DNA of 42,991 bases from Streptomyces sp. NBRC 110035 (GCF_000829695.1 NZ_BBNN01000041.1:30327-73317), one strand, 5' to 3'. Shown: positions 16,813 to 24,754, numbered from the stretch's first letter. The notes: a model not told the origin generated them from the sequence alone. A program made the numbers and translations.

Positions 16813-18108
16813 ATGACCAACCAGCCGTATCAGGGCTACGACGGGCACGACGGACGCCACGAGGGCCGCGAGGGCCACGACCTCTATGGCCGGCATCAGC
16901 ATCAGAGGCCTGAGGAGCAGGTGCAGCAGGGACAGGGGCAGGCGTGGCCCGGTGGGCAGCAGGCGTACGACGATCCGCACGCCGCCCAGCAGTACACGCA
17001 GCAGTGGCAGGGGCAGACGTGGGAGACACGGATGCAGCCGCCGGTCCCGCCGACGGCCGCTGAGGAGACGTCGTACCTGCCCCCGCAGACCGGACAGGCT
17101 CCCCAGCCCCCTGCCGCCCCGCAGGCCCCGCAGACCCCTCCGGGACATGCCGGGTACGCGGGTCGGGGCGACGGCGGCGTGCCGGGCGGGCCCGCGGTGT
17201 ACGCGGGATACGGGGTGGCCTCCACCTACGGGGCGCCGATCGCCGCCTCCGCCCCCGACGCCCCCCATTCCGCTCCCACTCCCACTCCCACTCCCACTCC
17301 CGACGCCCCGGGCGGTCCCGGGTACGGGCCCGCCACCCTCGCCGGGAACACCCGGGTCACGGACGCGCAGCGGGCCCGCGCGGAGGGGCGTTCGCCGATC
17401 ATCGAGCCCGGTATGCAGCCGGCGGCGCTCACCGCGCTGCTGGGGCTGCTGCTCGCCGGCGGGGCGGCGCTGGGCACGTACGCCCTGCTCGTGCCGCTGG
17501 TGGCGCTCCAGGGGCTCACCGCGGCCGGCTGGTTCCGGCTGAACGGCATGTGGCCCGCGCGGCAGGGCATCGCGCTGGGCTTCCTCGGGGCGCTGGTCGC
17601 GGACGTGGCGCTGCTCGCGTCCGACCGGTCGCCGACGGCCGTTCTCGGCACGCTCGGCGTGTGGGTGCTGCTGTCGCTGGTGCTCCAGCTCCGGTCGCAC
17701 GCCGATCCCGACGAGCGGATGTACGGCCTGACGGCGACGGTCGTCGCGGCCGCGCTGGCGATCGTGGCGAGCGGCTACCTGGCGGCCGACGCCGACGCGG
17801 TGACCGTCGGCGGGATCGCCGTGGCGGCGGCGGTCGTGGCGCGGGCGCTGCCCCTGCCGACGCCGGCGTCCGTGGTGGCGGCGCTGCTCGTGGCGGCCGG
17901 TGCGGGTGCGACGGCCGGCCCGATGACGGGGGTCGGCGGCGTCTCGGGCGCGCTGATCGGCGCGGGCGCGGCGGTCTGCGCCCTGATCGGCCACCGCGCC
18001 GCGAGCTACGACTACCCGTCCCGGTTCGTCCACTTCACGGCCGGAGTGGCCCTGCCCCTGGCCGCGGCGGCACCGGTGGTGTACGCACTGGGCCGCGTGG
18101 CCGGCTGA
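16813..18108 (+). CDS. polytopic membrane protein with Gln/Pro-rich N-terminus
   Basis: Predicted 431-residue protein of unknown function. Residues 1-190 are hydrophilic and low in complexity: His/Gly/Arg at first, then Gln-rich, then Pro-rich, with a run of Pro-Thr repeats (about 153-163) encoded by a hexamer repeat. From about residue 200 on there are roughly eight hydrophobic segments, for example ALLGLLLAGGAALGTYALLV and FLGALVADVALLAS. The layout, a disordered cytoplasmic head before a membrane bundle, is frequent in Streptomyces. It follows the MoaD-like gene by 3 bases, so the two are one operon. No enzymatic motif seen. Confidence 0.8.
   Translation: MTNQPYQGYDGHDGRHEGREGHDLYGRHQHQRPEEQVQQGQGQAWPGGQQAYDDPHAAQQYTQQWQGQTWETRMQPPVPPTAAEETSYLPPQTGQAPQPPAAPQAPQTPPGHAGYAGRGDGGVPGGPAVYAGYGVASTYGAPIAASAPDAPHSAPTPTPTPTPDAPGGPGYGPATLAGNTRVTDAQRARAEGRSPIIEPGMQPAALTALLGLLLAGGAALGTYALLVPLVALQGLTAAGWFRLNGMWPARQGIALGFLGALVADVALLASDRSPTAVLGTLGVWVLLSLVLQLRSHADPDERMYGLTATVVAAALAIVASGYLAADADAVTVGGIAVAAAVVARALPLPTPASVVAALLVAAGAGATAGPMTGVGGVSGALIGAGAAVCALIGHRAASYDYPSRFVHFTAGVALPLAAAAPVVYALGRVAG
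17272..17298. repeat. CCCACT hexamer repeat inside coding sequence
   Basis: Four tandem copies of CCCACT plus a partial one encode alternating Pro-Thr in the preceding membrane-protein gene. The same hexamer, on the opposite strand (GAGTGG family), is expanded in the ATPase pseudogene near 36.4 kb. Confidence 0.8.
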
Positions 18109-18283
18109 CGTGGTGAGCGGTGCCGGTGACGGGCGCCCTCCGGCGGGCGCCTGTCACAGGTGATCGACAATTCCGGGGCTCTCCCGGCCGGGAGGGTTAC
18201 CCTCGCGCAGGACGGCTGACCGGCCGTCAACCCGGTTGTCGGGGGACTGCCGTCGAAACGCACCTAGGTGGGGATTCAACCGC

Positions 18284-19024
18284 ATGCGCGCACTGCGAAT
18301 ACTGCTGATCATCGTCGTGATCCTGGGCGGCATCTTCGTGATCGTGGACCGCCTCGCGGTCAACTTCGCGGAGGGGGAGGTGGCGGACCGGCTCAAGTCG
18401 ACCGAGAACCTCGCCACCACCCCCGACGTGTCCATCAACGGTTTCCCCTTTCTCACCCAGGTCGCCGGCGGCTCCCTCGACGAGGTGCAGATCGGGATCG
18501 ATGAGTACGAGGCCGGCACCGGCGACGGCAAGCAGAACATCCGGATCGACGATCTGCGCGCCGACATGAGGGGCGTCGAGTTCTCCGGTGACTTCGGCTC
18601 CGCCACCGCCGCCGACGCGACCGGCACCGCGAGCGTCACCTACGACGAGCTGCTCAAGACCGCCGCGTCCGAGTCCACGGACGTGGGCCCCGGTGTCACC
18701 GCCTCCGTCGTCGGCCTGTCCGACGGCGGCAACGGGAAGATCAGGGTCGCGGTGGAGGCCACCGTGCTCGGCACCAAGCTGCCCGAGCCGGTCACCGTCC
18801 TCAGCTCCGTGACGGTCGTGGACGGCGACACCGTGCGGGTCCAGGCGGACACCCTGCCGTCGTTCGGCGGCGTCGAGGCGGCCGAGGCGCGGGTGCGGGA
18901 GATCACCGACTTCGAGCAGAGGATCGACGGCCTGCCCGGCGGGATCAAGCTCGACAAGGTCGAGGTGGGGAAGTCCGGCGTCGACATCACCGTGCAGGGT
19001 TCCGACGTCCGGCTCGCCGGGTAG
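18284..19024 (+). CDS. DUF2993 (LmeA-like) membrane-anchored protein
   Basis: Predicted 246-residue protein with one N-terminal transmembrane or signal helix (ILLIIVVILGGIFVIVDRLA) and an extracytoplasmic beta-rich domain containing INGFPFLTQVAGGSLDEVQI, the signature of DUF2993. In mycobacteria the relative LmeA takes part in lipomannan elongation. The Streptomyces role is not known to me. I chose the ATG at 18284 because it places the hydrophobic helix at the very N-terminus and has GGTGGGG upstream. A perfect 14-base palindrome, CTCCCGGCCGGGAG, lies about 100 bases before it. Confidence 0.88.
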   Translation: MRALRILLIIVVILGGIFVIVDRLAVNFAEGEVADRLKSTENLATTPDVSINGFPFLTQVAGGSLDEVQIGIDEYEAGTGDGKQNIRIDDLRADMRGVEFSGDFGSATAADATGTASVTYDELLKTAASESTDVGPGVTASVVGLSDGGNGKIRVAVEATVLGTKLPEPVTVLSSVTVVDGDTVRVQADTLPSFGGVEAAEARVREITDFEQRIDGLPGGIKLDKVEVGKSGVDITVQGSDVRLAG

Positions 19025-19034
19025 GTAGGCGGTC

Positions 19035-19055
19035 GGGCCCGGGGGCCCCGGGCCC
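19035..19055 (+). terminator. terminator after DUF2993 gene
   Basis: GC-only inverted repeat with 10-base perfect arms (GGGCCCGGGG and its complement) around a single central base, ten bases after the DUF2993 stop. Confidence 0.7.
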
Positions 19056-19243
19056 GGTGGACCTGGGATGTCCGGCAGGTGAGACGGGGAAGTCCGTAGA
19101 GCAGCCGTGAGCGGGGGCGCGACCGGGTCCGGGTCGGGCGGGAGCGGGCTCGGCGCCTTTGTAGTCCCATATCGCGGATAATCTTGTCTCAGCATGCGAC
19201 ACGGCGGTGACATGCCCGCCCCGCCCTCCTTACGATCGACGGC

Positions 19244-19351
19244 ATGCAGTGTCAGACGAGCGTCCTCCGAGCGCGGGGACAAGCGGATCTCACGAAGCGG
19301 CGGGCAGTGGACCTCTGCCGCGTCGCCGCCATGCTCTGTCGGCCTTTCTGA
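19244..19351 (+). CDS. cysteine-rich leader peptide of the cysA operon
   Basis: A 35-residue ORF with three Cys. Its end, RRAVDLCRVAAMLCRPF, matches the actinobacterial leader peptides (typically VDLCRV or HVDLxR) found ahead of sulfur-assimilation genes. In other actinobacteria Cys-rich upstream ORFs sense cysteine supply by ribosome stalling and control the genes behind. Here the stop codon is followed immediately by a GC-rich hairpin (19352-19371) and a second one (19379-19394), then cysA 130 bases on. Start choice is uncertain, because the ATG at 19244 has only a weak ribosome site. The C-terminal half is the reliable part. Confidence 0.78.
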   Translation: MQCQTSVLRARGQADLTKRRAVDLCRVAAMLCRPF

Positions 19352-19394
19352 GCGGACGCCCCGCCGTCCGCGTCCCCACCTCGCCCCGCCGAGG
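19352..19394 (+). promoter_or_regulatory. twin hairpins after the leader ORF (candidate attenuator)
   Basis: Hairpin 1 has arms GCGGACG/CGTCCGC (19352-19358, 19365-19371). Hairpin 2 has arms CCTCG/CGAGG (19379-19383, 19390-19394). Both have the same loop, CCCCGC. Hairpin 1 starts at the base after the leader stop codon, so a ribosome stalled at or near the Cys codons would change its folding. Attenuation or coupling is inferred. Confidence 0.55.
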
Positions 19395-19480
19395 GGCATC
19401 CGTGCGCCCGCTCCCGCCGGAGTGGCCGCGCGCCCTCGCCCTCGCACGCCCTGCCGTAACTGCCCCGGAGGAGACAGCGC

Positions 19481-20326
19481 ATGAGCCGCAACGACGTACT
19501 GGTCGACGCAGACTGGGTCCAGGAGCACCTGGACGACCCGACGATCGCCCTCGTCGAGGTGGACGAGGACACCACCGCGTACGAGAAGAACCACATCAAG
19601 AACGCCATCCGGATCGACTGGACCAAGGACCTCCAGGACCCGGTCCGCCGTGACTTCGTCGACCAGGCGGGCTTCGAGAAGCTCCTGTCGGAGAAGGGCA
19701 TCTCCAACGGCCACACGGTGGTCCTCTACGGCGGCAACAACAACTGGTTCGCCTCGTACGCGTACTGGTACTTCAAGCTGTACGGCCACGAGAACGTCAG
19801 GCTCCTCGACGGCGGCCGCAAGAAGTGGGAGCTGGACGCCCGCGAGCTGGTCCCCGGCGACGAGGTCCCCGAGCGCGCGAAGACGGACTACAAGGCCAAG
19901 CCCCAGGACCAGTCCATCCGCGCCTACCGCGACGACGTCGTCGCCGCCATCGGCGCGCAGAACATCGTCGACGTGCGCTCGCCCGACGAGTTCAGCGGCA
20001 AGCTCCTCGCCCCGGCCCACCTGCCGCAGGAGCAGTCGCAGCGCCCCGGCCACGTGCCGAGCTCCCGCAACATCCCGTGGTCGAAGAACGCCAACGACGA
20101 CGGCACCTTCAAGTCCGACGAGGAGCTCAAGGCCCTCTACGAGGACGAGCAGGTCGACCTCTCCAAGGACACCATCGCCCTGTGCCGCATCGGTGAGCGC
20201 TCCGCGCTGACCTGGTTCGTGCTGCACGAGCTGCTGGGCGTGGAGAACGTCAAGAACTACGACGGCTCCTGGACCGAGTACGGCTCCCTCGTCGGCGTGC
20301 CGATCGAGCTCGGCTCCGGCAAGTAG
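19481..20326 (+). CDS. cysA: thiosulfate sulfurtransferase (rhodanese) CysA
   Basis: Predicted 281-residue two-domain rhodanese that moves sulfane sulfur from thiosulfate to cyanide or thiols. The inactive N-terminal domain covers about residues 1-125 (VLYGGNNNWFASYAYWYFKLYGH). The active C-terminal domain has the loop CRIGERS with catalytic Cys235. The six-residue loop is of the sulfurtransferase, not phosphatase, type. GGAGGAG precedes the ATG. It pairs with the sseC-like gene, as cysA2-sseC1 does in M. tuberculosis, and is presumably controlled by the leader peptide upstream. Confidence 0.95.
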   Translation: MSRNDVLVDADWVQEHLDDPTIALVEVDEDTTAYEKNHIKNAIRIDWTKDLQDPVRRDFVDQAGFEKLLSEKGISNGHTVVLYGGNNNWFASYAYWYFKLYGHENVRLLDGGRKKWELDARELVPGDEVPERAKTDYKAKPQDQSIRAYRDDVVAAIGAQNIVDVRSPDEFSGKLLAPAHLPQEQSQRPGHVPSSRNIPWSKNANDDGTFKSDEELKALYEDEQVDLSKDTIALCRIGERSALTWFVLHELLGVENVKNYDGSWTEYGSLVGVPIELGSGK

Positions 20327-20386
20327 GCTCCGCCCGAACCACGACCCCGACCCCGCCAGACCACTAGACGAGTTCAGGAGTACGCC

Positions 20387-20674
20387 ATGTGCGGTGCGAA
20401 GGCCGGTGGCCCGGACGCCTCGACGATCAAGCCCGGCGAGACCACCATCCAGGGTCACGTGACCCGTGACGGCGAGCCGGTGACGGGCTACGTCCGTCTG
20501 CTGGACTCGACCGGCGAGTTCACCGCGGAGGTCCCGACCTCCGCCACCGGGCAGTTCCGCTTCTACGCGGCGGAGGGCACCTGGACCGTCCGTGCCCTGG
20601 TGCCCGGCGGTACCGCGGACCGCACCGTCGTCGCCCAGCAGGGTGGGCTGGCCGAGGTCGCCATCGCGGTGTGA
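20387..20674 (+). CDS. sseC: SseC-like DUF1416 protein
   Basis: Predicted 95-residue protein starting MCGAKAGGPD, with the conserved N-terminal Cys of DUF1416, and a single beta-sandwich domain (ETTIQGHVTRDGEPVTGYVRLLD as landmark GEPVTGYVRLLD). It follows cysA by 60 bases with its own AGGAG site and is co-transcribed. Role in sulfur metabolism is inferred from the constant pairing with cysA. Biochemistry is not known to me. Confidence 0.88.
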   Translation: MCGAKAGGPDASTIKPGETTIQGHVTRDGEPVTGYVRLLDSTGEFTAEVPTSATGQFRFYAAEGTWTVRALVPGGTADRTVVAQQGGLAEVAIAV

Positions 20675-20679
20675 GGGCT

Positions 20680-20740
20680 CGTCGAAGGGCCGCGTCCCCG
20701 AGGGCCGGACACCGGCACCGGGGGACGCGGCCCTTCGACG
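20680..20740 (+). terminator. long hairpin ending the cysA operon
   Basis: Twenty-base perfect arms (20680-20699 and 20721-20740) enclose a 21-base loop that has its own small CCGG-N3-CCGG stem. It starts six bases after the sseC-like stop. Confidence 0.85.
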
Positions 20741-20786
20741 CACCCGCGTACCTGCACGCCCGCGGACCCGGTTCTACGCTGGAGGC

Positions 20787-21047
20787 ATGTACGCGCGCAG
20801 GCGCCATGTCTACTTCGTCATGATGGGCACGTGCATCGCGCTGTTCCTCCTGGCCTGCGGTGTCGTGCGGCTCTGGTCGGTGCCGGTGGCCGTGGGCATG
20901 TGCGTGGTGGCCATGGTCATCCCGCCGTTCGCCGCCGTGGTCGCCAACCGGCGCGGCCCCGAGGACCGCTGGTGGGACGACCCCTCGGGCGACCCCGAGT
21001 CCGACGCGTGGTGGGACGAGCTGGACGGGAAGAAACGGCCGCGCTAG
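20787..21047 (+). CDS. DUF3099 small membrane protein
   Basis: Predicted 86-residue protein with GGAGG just before the ATG. Two adjacent hydrophobic helices (about residues 8-27 and 31-51) are followed by a Trp/Asp-rich tail (EDRWWDDPSGD, DAWWDELDG). This is the DUF3099 pattern widespread in actinobacteria, where it sits next to cysA-sseC. Function unknown. Confidence 0.85.
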   Translation: MYARRRHVYFVMMGTCIALFLLACGVVRLWSVPVAVGMCVVAMVIPPFAAVVANRRGPEDRWWDDPSGDPESDAWWDELDGKKRPR

Positions 21048-21110
21048 GTGTTCCGTCCCGGGAGGTCGTGGACGGGTGAGCCAGGTCTCGGCTGAGGGAT
21101 CTTGAACAGG

Positions 21111-21270
21111 TGAGGGCCTTCCGGTTCGGTGTGGATTGCGACGTCTACACCGGACCGAAAGGCCCTCGTGCCCCACCGTGATGCACCCCTGACCGAGACC
21201 GGACGGCTGCGCCCGGCCCGCTGCGTGGTCGAGGACAACTGGCCCCTTCGACGCGCCGAGGAACCGCACC
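21111..21270 (+). pseudogene. 5' remnant of an IS481-type transposase with its terminal repeat
   Basis: The frame from the GTG at 21168 begins PHRDAPLTETGRLRPARCVVEDNWPLRRAEE, quoted by its landmarks PHRDAPLTETGRLR and CVVEDNWPLRRA. This is the usual N-terminal helix-turn-helix of IS481 transposases, and similarity ends after about 33 residues. Just upstream is a long inverted repeat, arms about 21113-21133 and 21147-21167 with two mismatches. Its left end reads GAGGGCCTT, so the outer arm is likely the IS end. The catalytic part is gone. It directly adjoins a VOC-protein fragment. Confidence 0.6.
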
Positions 21271-21390
21271 GGTCCTCGGCGGACCGCCGCCCGGCACGGA
21301 GAGGACGGCACCGGCCTTCGGGGCGGAACCCGCGTACGTGCCGCCTGCCCGTCCGCCCGTCCGGCTGGGAATCCGGGCGGCCGTCAGACG

Positions 21391-21560
21391 GTGCCGCGCC
21401 TGCACATCGAGGTCGACGACCTGGCGGTACGGGCCGCCCTGCCCGCGCGGGCCGTGGCCGAGGGCGCCCGGTTCGCCGAGCAGCAGCCCCAGGACGACGT
21501 ACGCGTCCTGCTCGACCTCTCGGGACGCCCCTCCTGCCGGTGGACACGGGCCGGTCAGTA
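21391..21560 (+). pseudogene. C-terminal fragment of a VOC/glyoxalase-like protein
   Basis: A 56-residue frame, PRLHIEVDDLAVRAAL to VRVLLDLSGRPSCRWT, matches the final beta-alpha-beta unit of VOC proteins (usual form LHLEVDDL and VLLDPAGHPFCLW). The N-terminal part is absent and only IS481-derived or random sequence precedes it, so the gene was probably truncated by the IS event. Its stop overlaps that of the DsrE gene on the other strand. Confidence 0.6.
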
Positions 21561-21917
21561 GACGAGGGCCTGCGTGTCGTCCGCCAGCGCCTCCTGCACG
21601 AACACCTGTGCACCCGCGATGCGCACGCCCTCGATGACGTCCTTCTCCGTGATGTCCCGGCGCGCCGCACACTGGGTGCACAGAGTGAGACGGCCCCCCG
21701 CGACGATCGAGTCCAGCAGGTCGGGCAGCGGTGCCGCGTGCGGCAGCTCGAACTCGGCGGCCCTGCCCGGCAGCGCGAACCACGCCGACTCACCGGTGAG
21801 CCACAGCGAGACGTCGACCCCGCTGGCCACCGCCACCGCCGCCACCGTGAACGCCTGCGAGCAGCGCTCGGGAGCATCGGCCCCCGCGGTCACCTTGATC
21901 ACGAGCTTCTTCGCCAT
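21555..21917 (-). CDS. DsrE-family protein
   Basis: Predicted 120-residue cytoplasmic protein of the DsrE/DsrF fold (MAKKLVIKVTAGADAPERC at the start). It has a Cys pair in LTLCTQCAARRDI that sits where sulfur-relay members keep their active Cys, and it ends GAQVFVQEALADDTQALVY. Many actinobacterial copies lie near rhodanese and sulfur genes, as here. Sulfur handling is inferred. The longer open frame to 22079 is unlikely, because the ATG at 21917 starts the conserved domain. Confidence 0.85.
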   Translation of the reverse strand: MAKKLVIKVTAGADAPERCSQAFTVAAVAVASGVDVSLWLTGESAWFALPGRAAEFELPHAAPLPDLLDSIVAGGRLTLCTQCAARRDITEKDVIEGVRIAGAQVFVQEALADDTQALVY

Positions 21918-22089
21918 GCGCGCATCGTAGTCACCCCGTGCGCCCGTACCCGCGAGCCCGCCGCCCGGCCGCCGGTCCCCTCGTCCTCCGCCGCCGGGTG
22001 GGTGCACGACGGGGCCGGGGGCCGGCCGCGTAAGCTGGGTGCTGCCCCGTGCACACGTCATGCACCGCACCCCGCTCAAGGAGCATCCC

Positions 22090-22188
22090 GTGGTTCTCTT
22101 CTACGAAGCCCTGCTGGTTCTGGTCGCCGTCGGCGTTCTCGCCTTCGCCGGGCTCGCCGTGAAGAAGCTGTACCAGGGTCAGCGCTGA
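22090..22188 (+). CDS. 32-residue single-helix membrane peptide
   Basis: GTG-started ORF with AAGGAG upstream. The product is VLFYEALLVLVAVGVLAFAGLAVKKLYQGQR in outline: one transmembrane helix (residues 5-24) and a short basic tail. It ends 25 bases before the nitrobindin-like gene and is probably in its operon. It is shorter than most annotation cut-offs. Function unknown. Confidence 0.72.
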   Translation: MVLFYEALLVLVAVGVLAFAGLAVKKLYQGQR

Positions 22189-22213
22189 CCGCCCACTCCA
22201 GGAACTGTCACTG

Positions 22214-22789
22214 ATGATCGAGATCCCGTCCGACCTCCACAAGGACCTCGTACCGCTCGCCTTTCTGCTCGGCGACTGGGCGGGCGCAGGCGTGCACGAC
22301 TTCCCCGGCGCCGAGAAGTGCAACTTCGGGCAGGAGGTCTCCTTCACCCACGACGGCCGGGACTTCCTGGAGTACTCCTCCCGCACCTGGGTGCTCGACG
22401 AGGACGGCGGCAAGGCCCGGCCGCTCGAGTCCGAGCACGGCTTCTGGCGGATCGACGCCCACCGCAAGGTCGAGGTCACGATGACCCGCGACGACGGCGT
22501 CATCGAGATCTGGTACGGCGAGCTGGCCCACCAGAAGCCGCAGATCGACCTGGTGACGGACGCCGTGGCGCGCACCGCGGCCTCCCGGCCCTACAGCGGC
22601 GGCAAGCGGCTGTACGGCTACGTCAAGAGCGACCTGATGTGGGTCGGCGAGAAGCAGACCCCCGAGGTCGAGCTGCGCCCCTACATGTCGGCGCAGCTGA
22701 AGAAGGTCGTCACCCCCGAGGACGTCGAGCGCTGGGCCAAGGCCCTGCCCGACGACATGCCGGACGACGGGATCGCCTTCTTCAAGTGA
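22214..22789 (+). CDS. ferric nitrobindin-like protein lacking the heme His
   Basis: Predicted 191-residue beta-barrel protein of the nitrobindin/FABP-like family (DUF1794). The family signature GxWxGxG is present as GDWAGAG (20-26). In true nitrobindins a His in an (R)PHLxAxLxR segment near the C-terminus binds heme. The equivalent here reads RPYMSAQLKK, with Tyr157 in place of His. This fits the Streptomyces subgroup that has lost the heme ligand. It probably binds some other small molecule. It starts with ATG at 22214. Confidence 0.85.
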   Translation: MIEIPSDLHKDLVPLAFLLGDWAGAGVHDFPGAEKCNFGQEVSFTHDGRDFLEYSSRTWVLDEDGGKARPLESEHGFWRIDAHRKVEVTMTRDDGVIEIWYGELAHQKPQIDLVTDAVARTAASRPYSGGKRLYGYVKSDLMWVGEKQTPEVELRPYMSAQLKKVVTPEDVERWAKALPDDMPDDGIAFFK

Positions 22790-22859
22790 GCCCTCCGGCC
22801 CCGGGGGGCGGGGCCCGCGAGCCCGGCGTGATCCAGACGGCAGGCCCTAGACTCGTGGT

Positions 22860-23297
22860 GTGGTGAGCACCGACTGGAAGAGCGATCTCAGGCAGCGCGG
22901 CTACCGGCTGACGCCGCAGCGCCAACTCGTGCTCGAAGCCGTCGACACGCTTGAGCACGCGACCCCCGACGACATTCTCGTGGAAGTGCGGAGAACGGCG
23001 TCGGGGGTCAACATCTCGACCGTCTACCGCACCCTGGAGCTCCTGGAGGAGCTGGGTCTGGTCAGCCACGCCCACCTCGGGCACGGTGCCCCGACCTACC
23101 ACCTCGCCGACCGGCACCACCACCTCCACCTCGTCTGCCGGGACTGCACCGATGTCATCGAGGCGGACGTGGAGGTGGCCGCCGAGTTCACGGCGAAGCT
23201 GCGCGACACCTTCGGTTTCGACACCGACCTGAAGCACTTCGCGATCTTCGGCCGCTGCAGGGACTGTTCCCTGAAGGGTTCAACTACCGAGTCGTAG
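22860..23297 (+). CDS. nur: nickel-responsive Fur-family repressor Nur
   Basis: Predicted 145-residue repressor, GTG start, winged-helix N-terminus (RQRGYRLTPQRQLVLEAV, NISTVYRTLELLEELGLV) and a C-terminal dimer domain. All metal ligands reported for S. coelicolor Nur are at the same positions: His70, His72 and His126 (M-site) and His33, His86, His88 and His90 (nickel site). In S. coelicolor it represses nickel uptake and sodF when Ni is plentiful. Two CxxC pairs (93/96, 133/136) are also present. Followed by ygfZ after 9 bases. Confidence 0.95.
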   Translation: MVSTDWKSDLRQRGYRLTPQRQLVLEAVDTLEHATPDDILVEVRRTASGVNISTVYRTLELLEELGLVSHAHLGHGAPTYHLADRHHHLHLVCRDCTDVIEADVEVAAEFTAKLRDTFGFDTDLKHFAIFGRCRDCSLKGSTTES

Positions 23298-23306
23298 GCT
23301 AGGAGT

Positions 23307-24272
23307 ATGAAGAGCCCCCTGCTGACCCTGCCCGGCGCCGTCCCCGCCGAGGGCGTGGACGAAGGCGTCGCCGCCCACTACGGCGACCTGTTCCGCGAGC
23401 AGCGTGCCCTCGCCGAAGGCACCGGCTTCGTCGACCTGTCCCATCGCGGGGTCGTCACCGTCTCCGGGCCGGAACGGCTGAGCTGGCTGCACCTGCTGCT
23501 CACCCAGCACGTCAGTGACCTCCCGCCGCACCGGGCCACCGAGGCGCTGATCCTCTCCGCGAACGGCCACATCGAGCACGCGCTCTACCTCGTCGACGAC
23601 GGCGAGACGGTCTGGGCCCATGTCGAACCCGGCACCCAGGAGGCGCTGATCGCCTACCTGGAGTCGATGAAGTTCTTCTACCGGGTCGAGATCGCCGACC
23701 GCACCGCCGACGTCGCGGTGGTGCACCTGCCCGCCGGTTCCATCGCGGAGGTGCCCGAGGGCGTCGCCGTCCGCGAGACGCCGTACGGCCGTGACCTGTT
23801 CCTGCCCCGCGCCGACCTGGAGTCGTACGCGGGGAAGGCCGGGCCGCCCGCCGGTCTCCTCGCCCACGAGGCGCTGCGGGTCGAGCAGCACCGCCCCCGG
23901 CTCGGCTTCGAGACCGACCACCGCACCATCCCGCACGAGCTGGGCTGGATCGGCGACGCGGTGCACCTGCAGAAGGGCTGCTACCGGGGCCAGGAGACGG
24001 TCGCCCGGGTCCAGAACCTGGGGAAGCCGCCGCGCAGGCTGGTCTTCCTGCACCTGGACGGCAGCGAGGTCCACCTGCCGCCGGCCGGGACGGACCTCCG
24101 CCTGGCCGACGACGGCCCGGAGGGCCGCCGGATCGGCTTCGTCACCACGTCCGTACGCCACCACGAGCTGGGCCCGGTCGCCCTCGCGCTGGTCAAGCGG
24201 AACGTCCCGGTCGACGCCCGCCTGACGGCCGGGGACACGGCGGCGGCCCAGGAGACCGTGGTCGAGCCCTGA
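23307..24272 (+). CDS. ygfZ: YgfZ/GcvT-family folate-dependent protein
   Basis: Predicted 321-residue protein that supports Fe-S cluster enzymes by a tetrahydrofolate-dependent reaction. The diagnostic motif KGCYRGQETVAR lies near residue 225, with the conserved Cys. The N-terminal aminomethyltransferase-like domain runs from about residue 30 (RGVVTVSGPERLSWLHLLLTQ) and the C-terminal barrel from about 240. It starts nine bases after nur, so the two are one operon. Confidence 0.92.
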   Translation: MKSPLLTLPGAVPAEGVDEGVAAHYGDLFREQRALAEGTGFVDLSHRGVVTVSGPERLSWLHLLLTQHVSDLPPHRATEALILSANGHIEHALYLVDDGETVWAHVEPGTQEALIAYLESMKFFYRVEIADRTADVAVVHLPAGSIAEVPEGVAVRETPYGRDLFLPRADLESYAGKAGPPAGLLAHEALRVEQHRPRLGFETDHRTIPHELGWIGDAVHLQKGCYRGQETVARVQNLGKPPRRLVFLHLDGSEVHLPPAGTDLRLADDGPEGRRIGFVTTSVRHHELGPVALALVKRNVPVDARLTAGDTAAAQETVVEP

Positions 24273-24302
24273 CCCGCGCCGGGTGTCTGACCCGTGCCGG
24301 GT

Positions 24303-24334
24303 GTCTGACCCGCGTCAGCGGGTGCGGGTCAGAC
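24303..24334. terminator. bidirectional terminator of ygfZ and dtd
   Basis: Eleven-base perfect arms GTCTGACCCGC (24303-24313) and GCGGGTCAGAC (24324-24334) between two convergent genes. The right arm covers the dtd stop codon. A second copy of GTGTCTGACCCG lies just before it at about 24282-24293. Confidence 0.75.
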
Positions 24335-24754
24335 CTCGAGGAGGACGGTGAACGGGCCGTCGTTGGTCAGTGACACCCGCATCCGCGCGCCGAAGCGGCC
24401 CGTCGCCACCGTCGCGCCCAGCGAACGCAGCCGGGCGACCACCTCGTCCACCAGCGGTTCGGCGACGTCCCCGGGGGCGGCGGCGTTCCAGGTGGGGCGA
24501 CGGCCCTTGCGGGCGTCGCCGTAAAGGGTGAACTGGCTGATCACCAGGAGCGGGGCGTCGAGGTCGCTGCACGACTTCTCGTCCTGGAGCATCCGCACCG
24601 ACCAGAGCTTGCGGGCGAGCTGCGCCGCCTTCTCCTTGGTGTCCTCGTGCGTGACGCCGACCAGGACGCACAACCCCTCGCCCTCGATCGCCCCCACCGT
24701 CTCGCCGTCCACGACGACGCTCGCACCGTCCACCCTCTGCACCACTGCACGCAT
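24329..24754 (-). CDS. dtd: D-aminoacyl-tRNA deacylase
   Basis: Predicted 141-residue DTD that hydrolyses D-amino acids (and misloaded Gly) from tRNA. Starts MRAVVQRVDGASV. The two signature motifs are SQFTLYGDARKG and, near the C-terminus, SLTNDGPFTVLLE (family form NxGPxT). Length is normal. Convergent with ygfZ, sharing a terminator, and divergent from rsiG. Confidence 0.95.
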   Translation of the reverse strand: MRAVVQRVDGASVVVDGETVGAIEGEGLCVLVGVTHEDTKEKAAQLARKLWSVRMLQDEKSCSDLDAPLLVISQFTLYGDARKGRRPTWNAAAPGDVAEPLVDEVVARLRSLGATVATGRFGARMRVSLTNDGPFTVLLEV

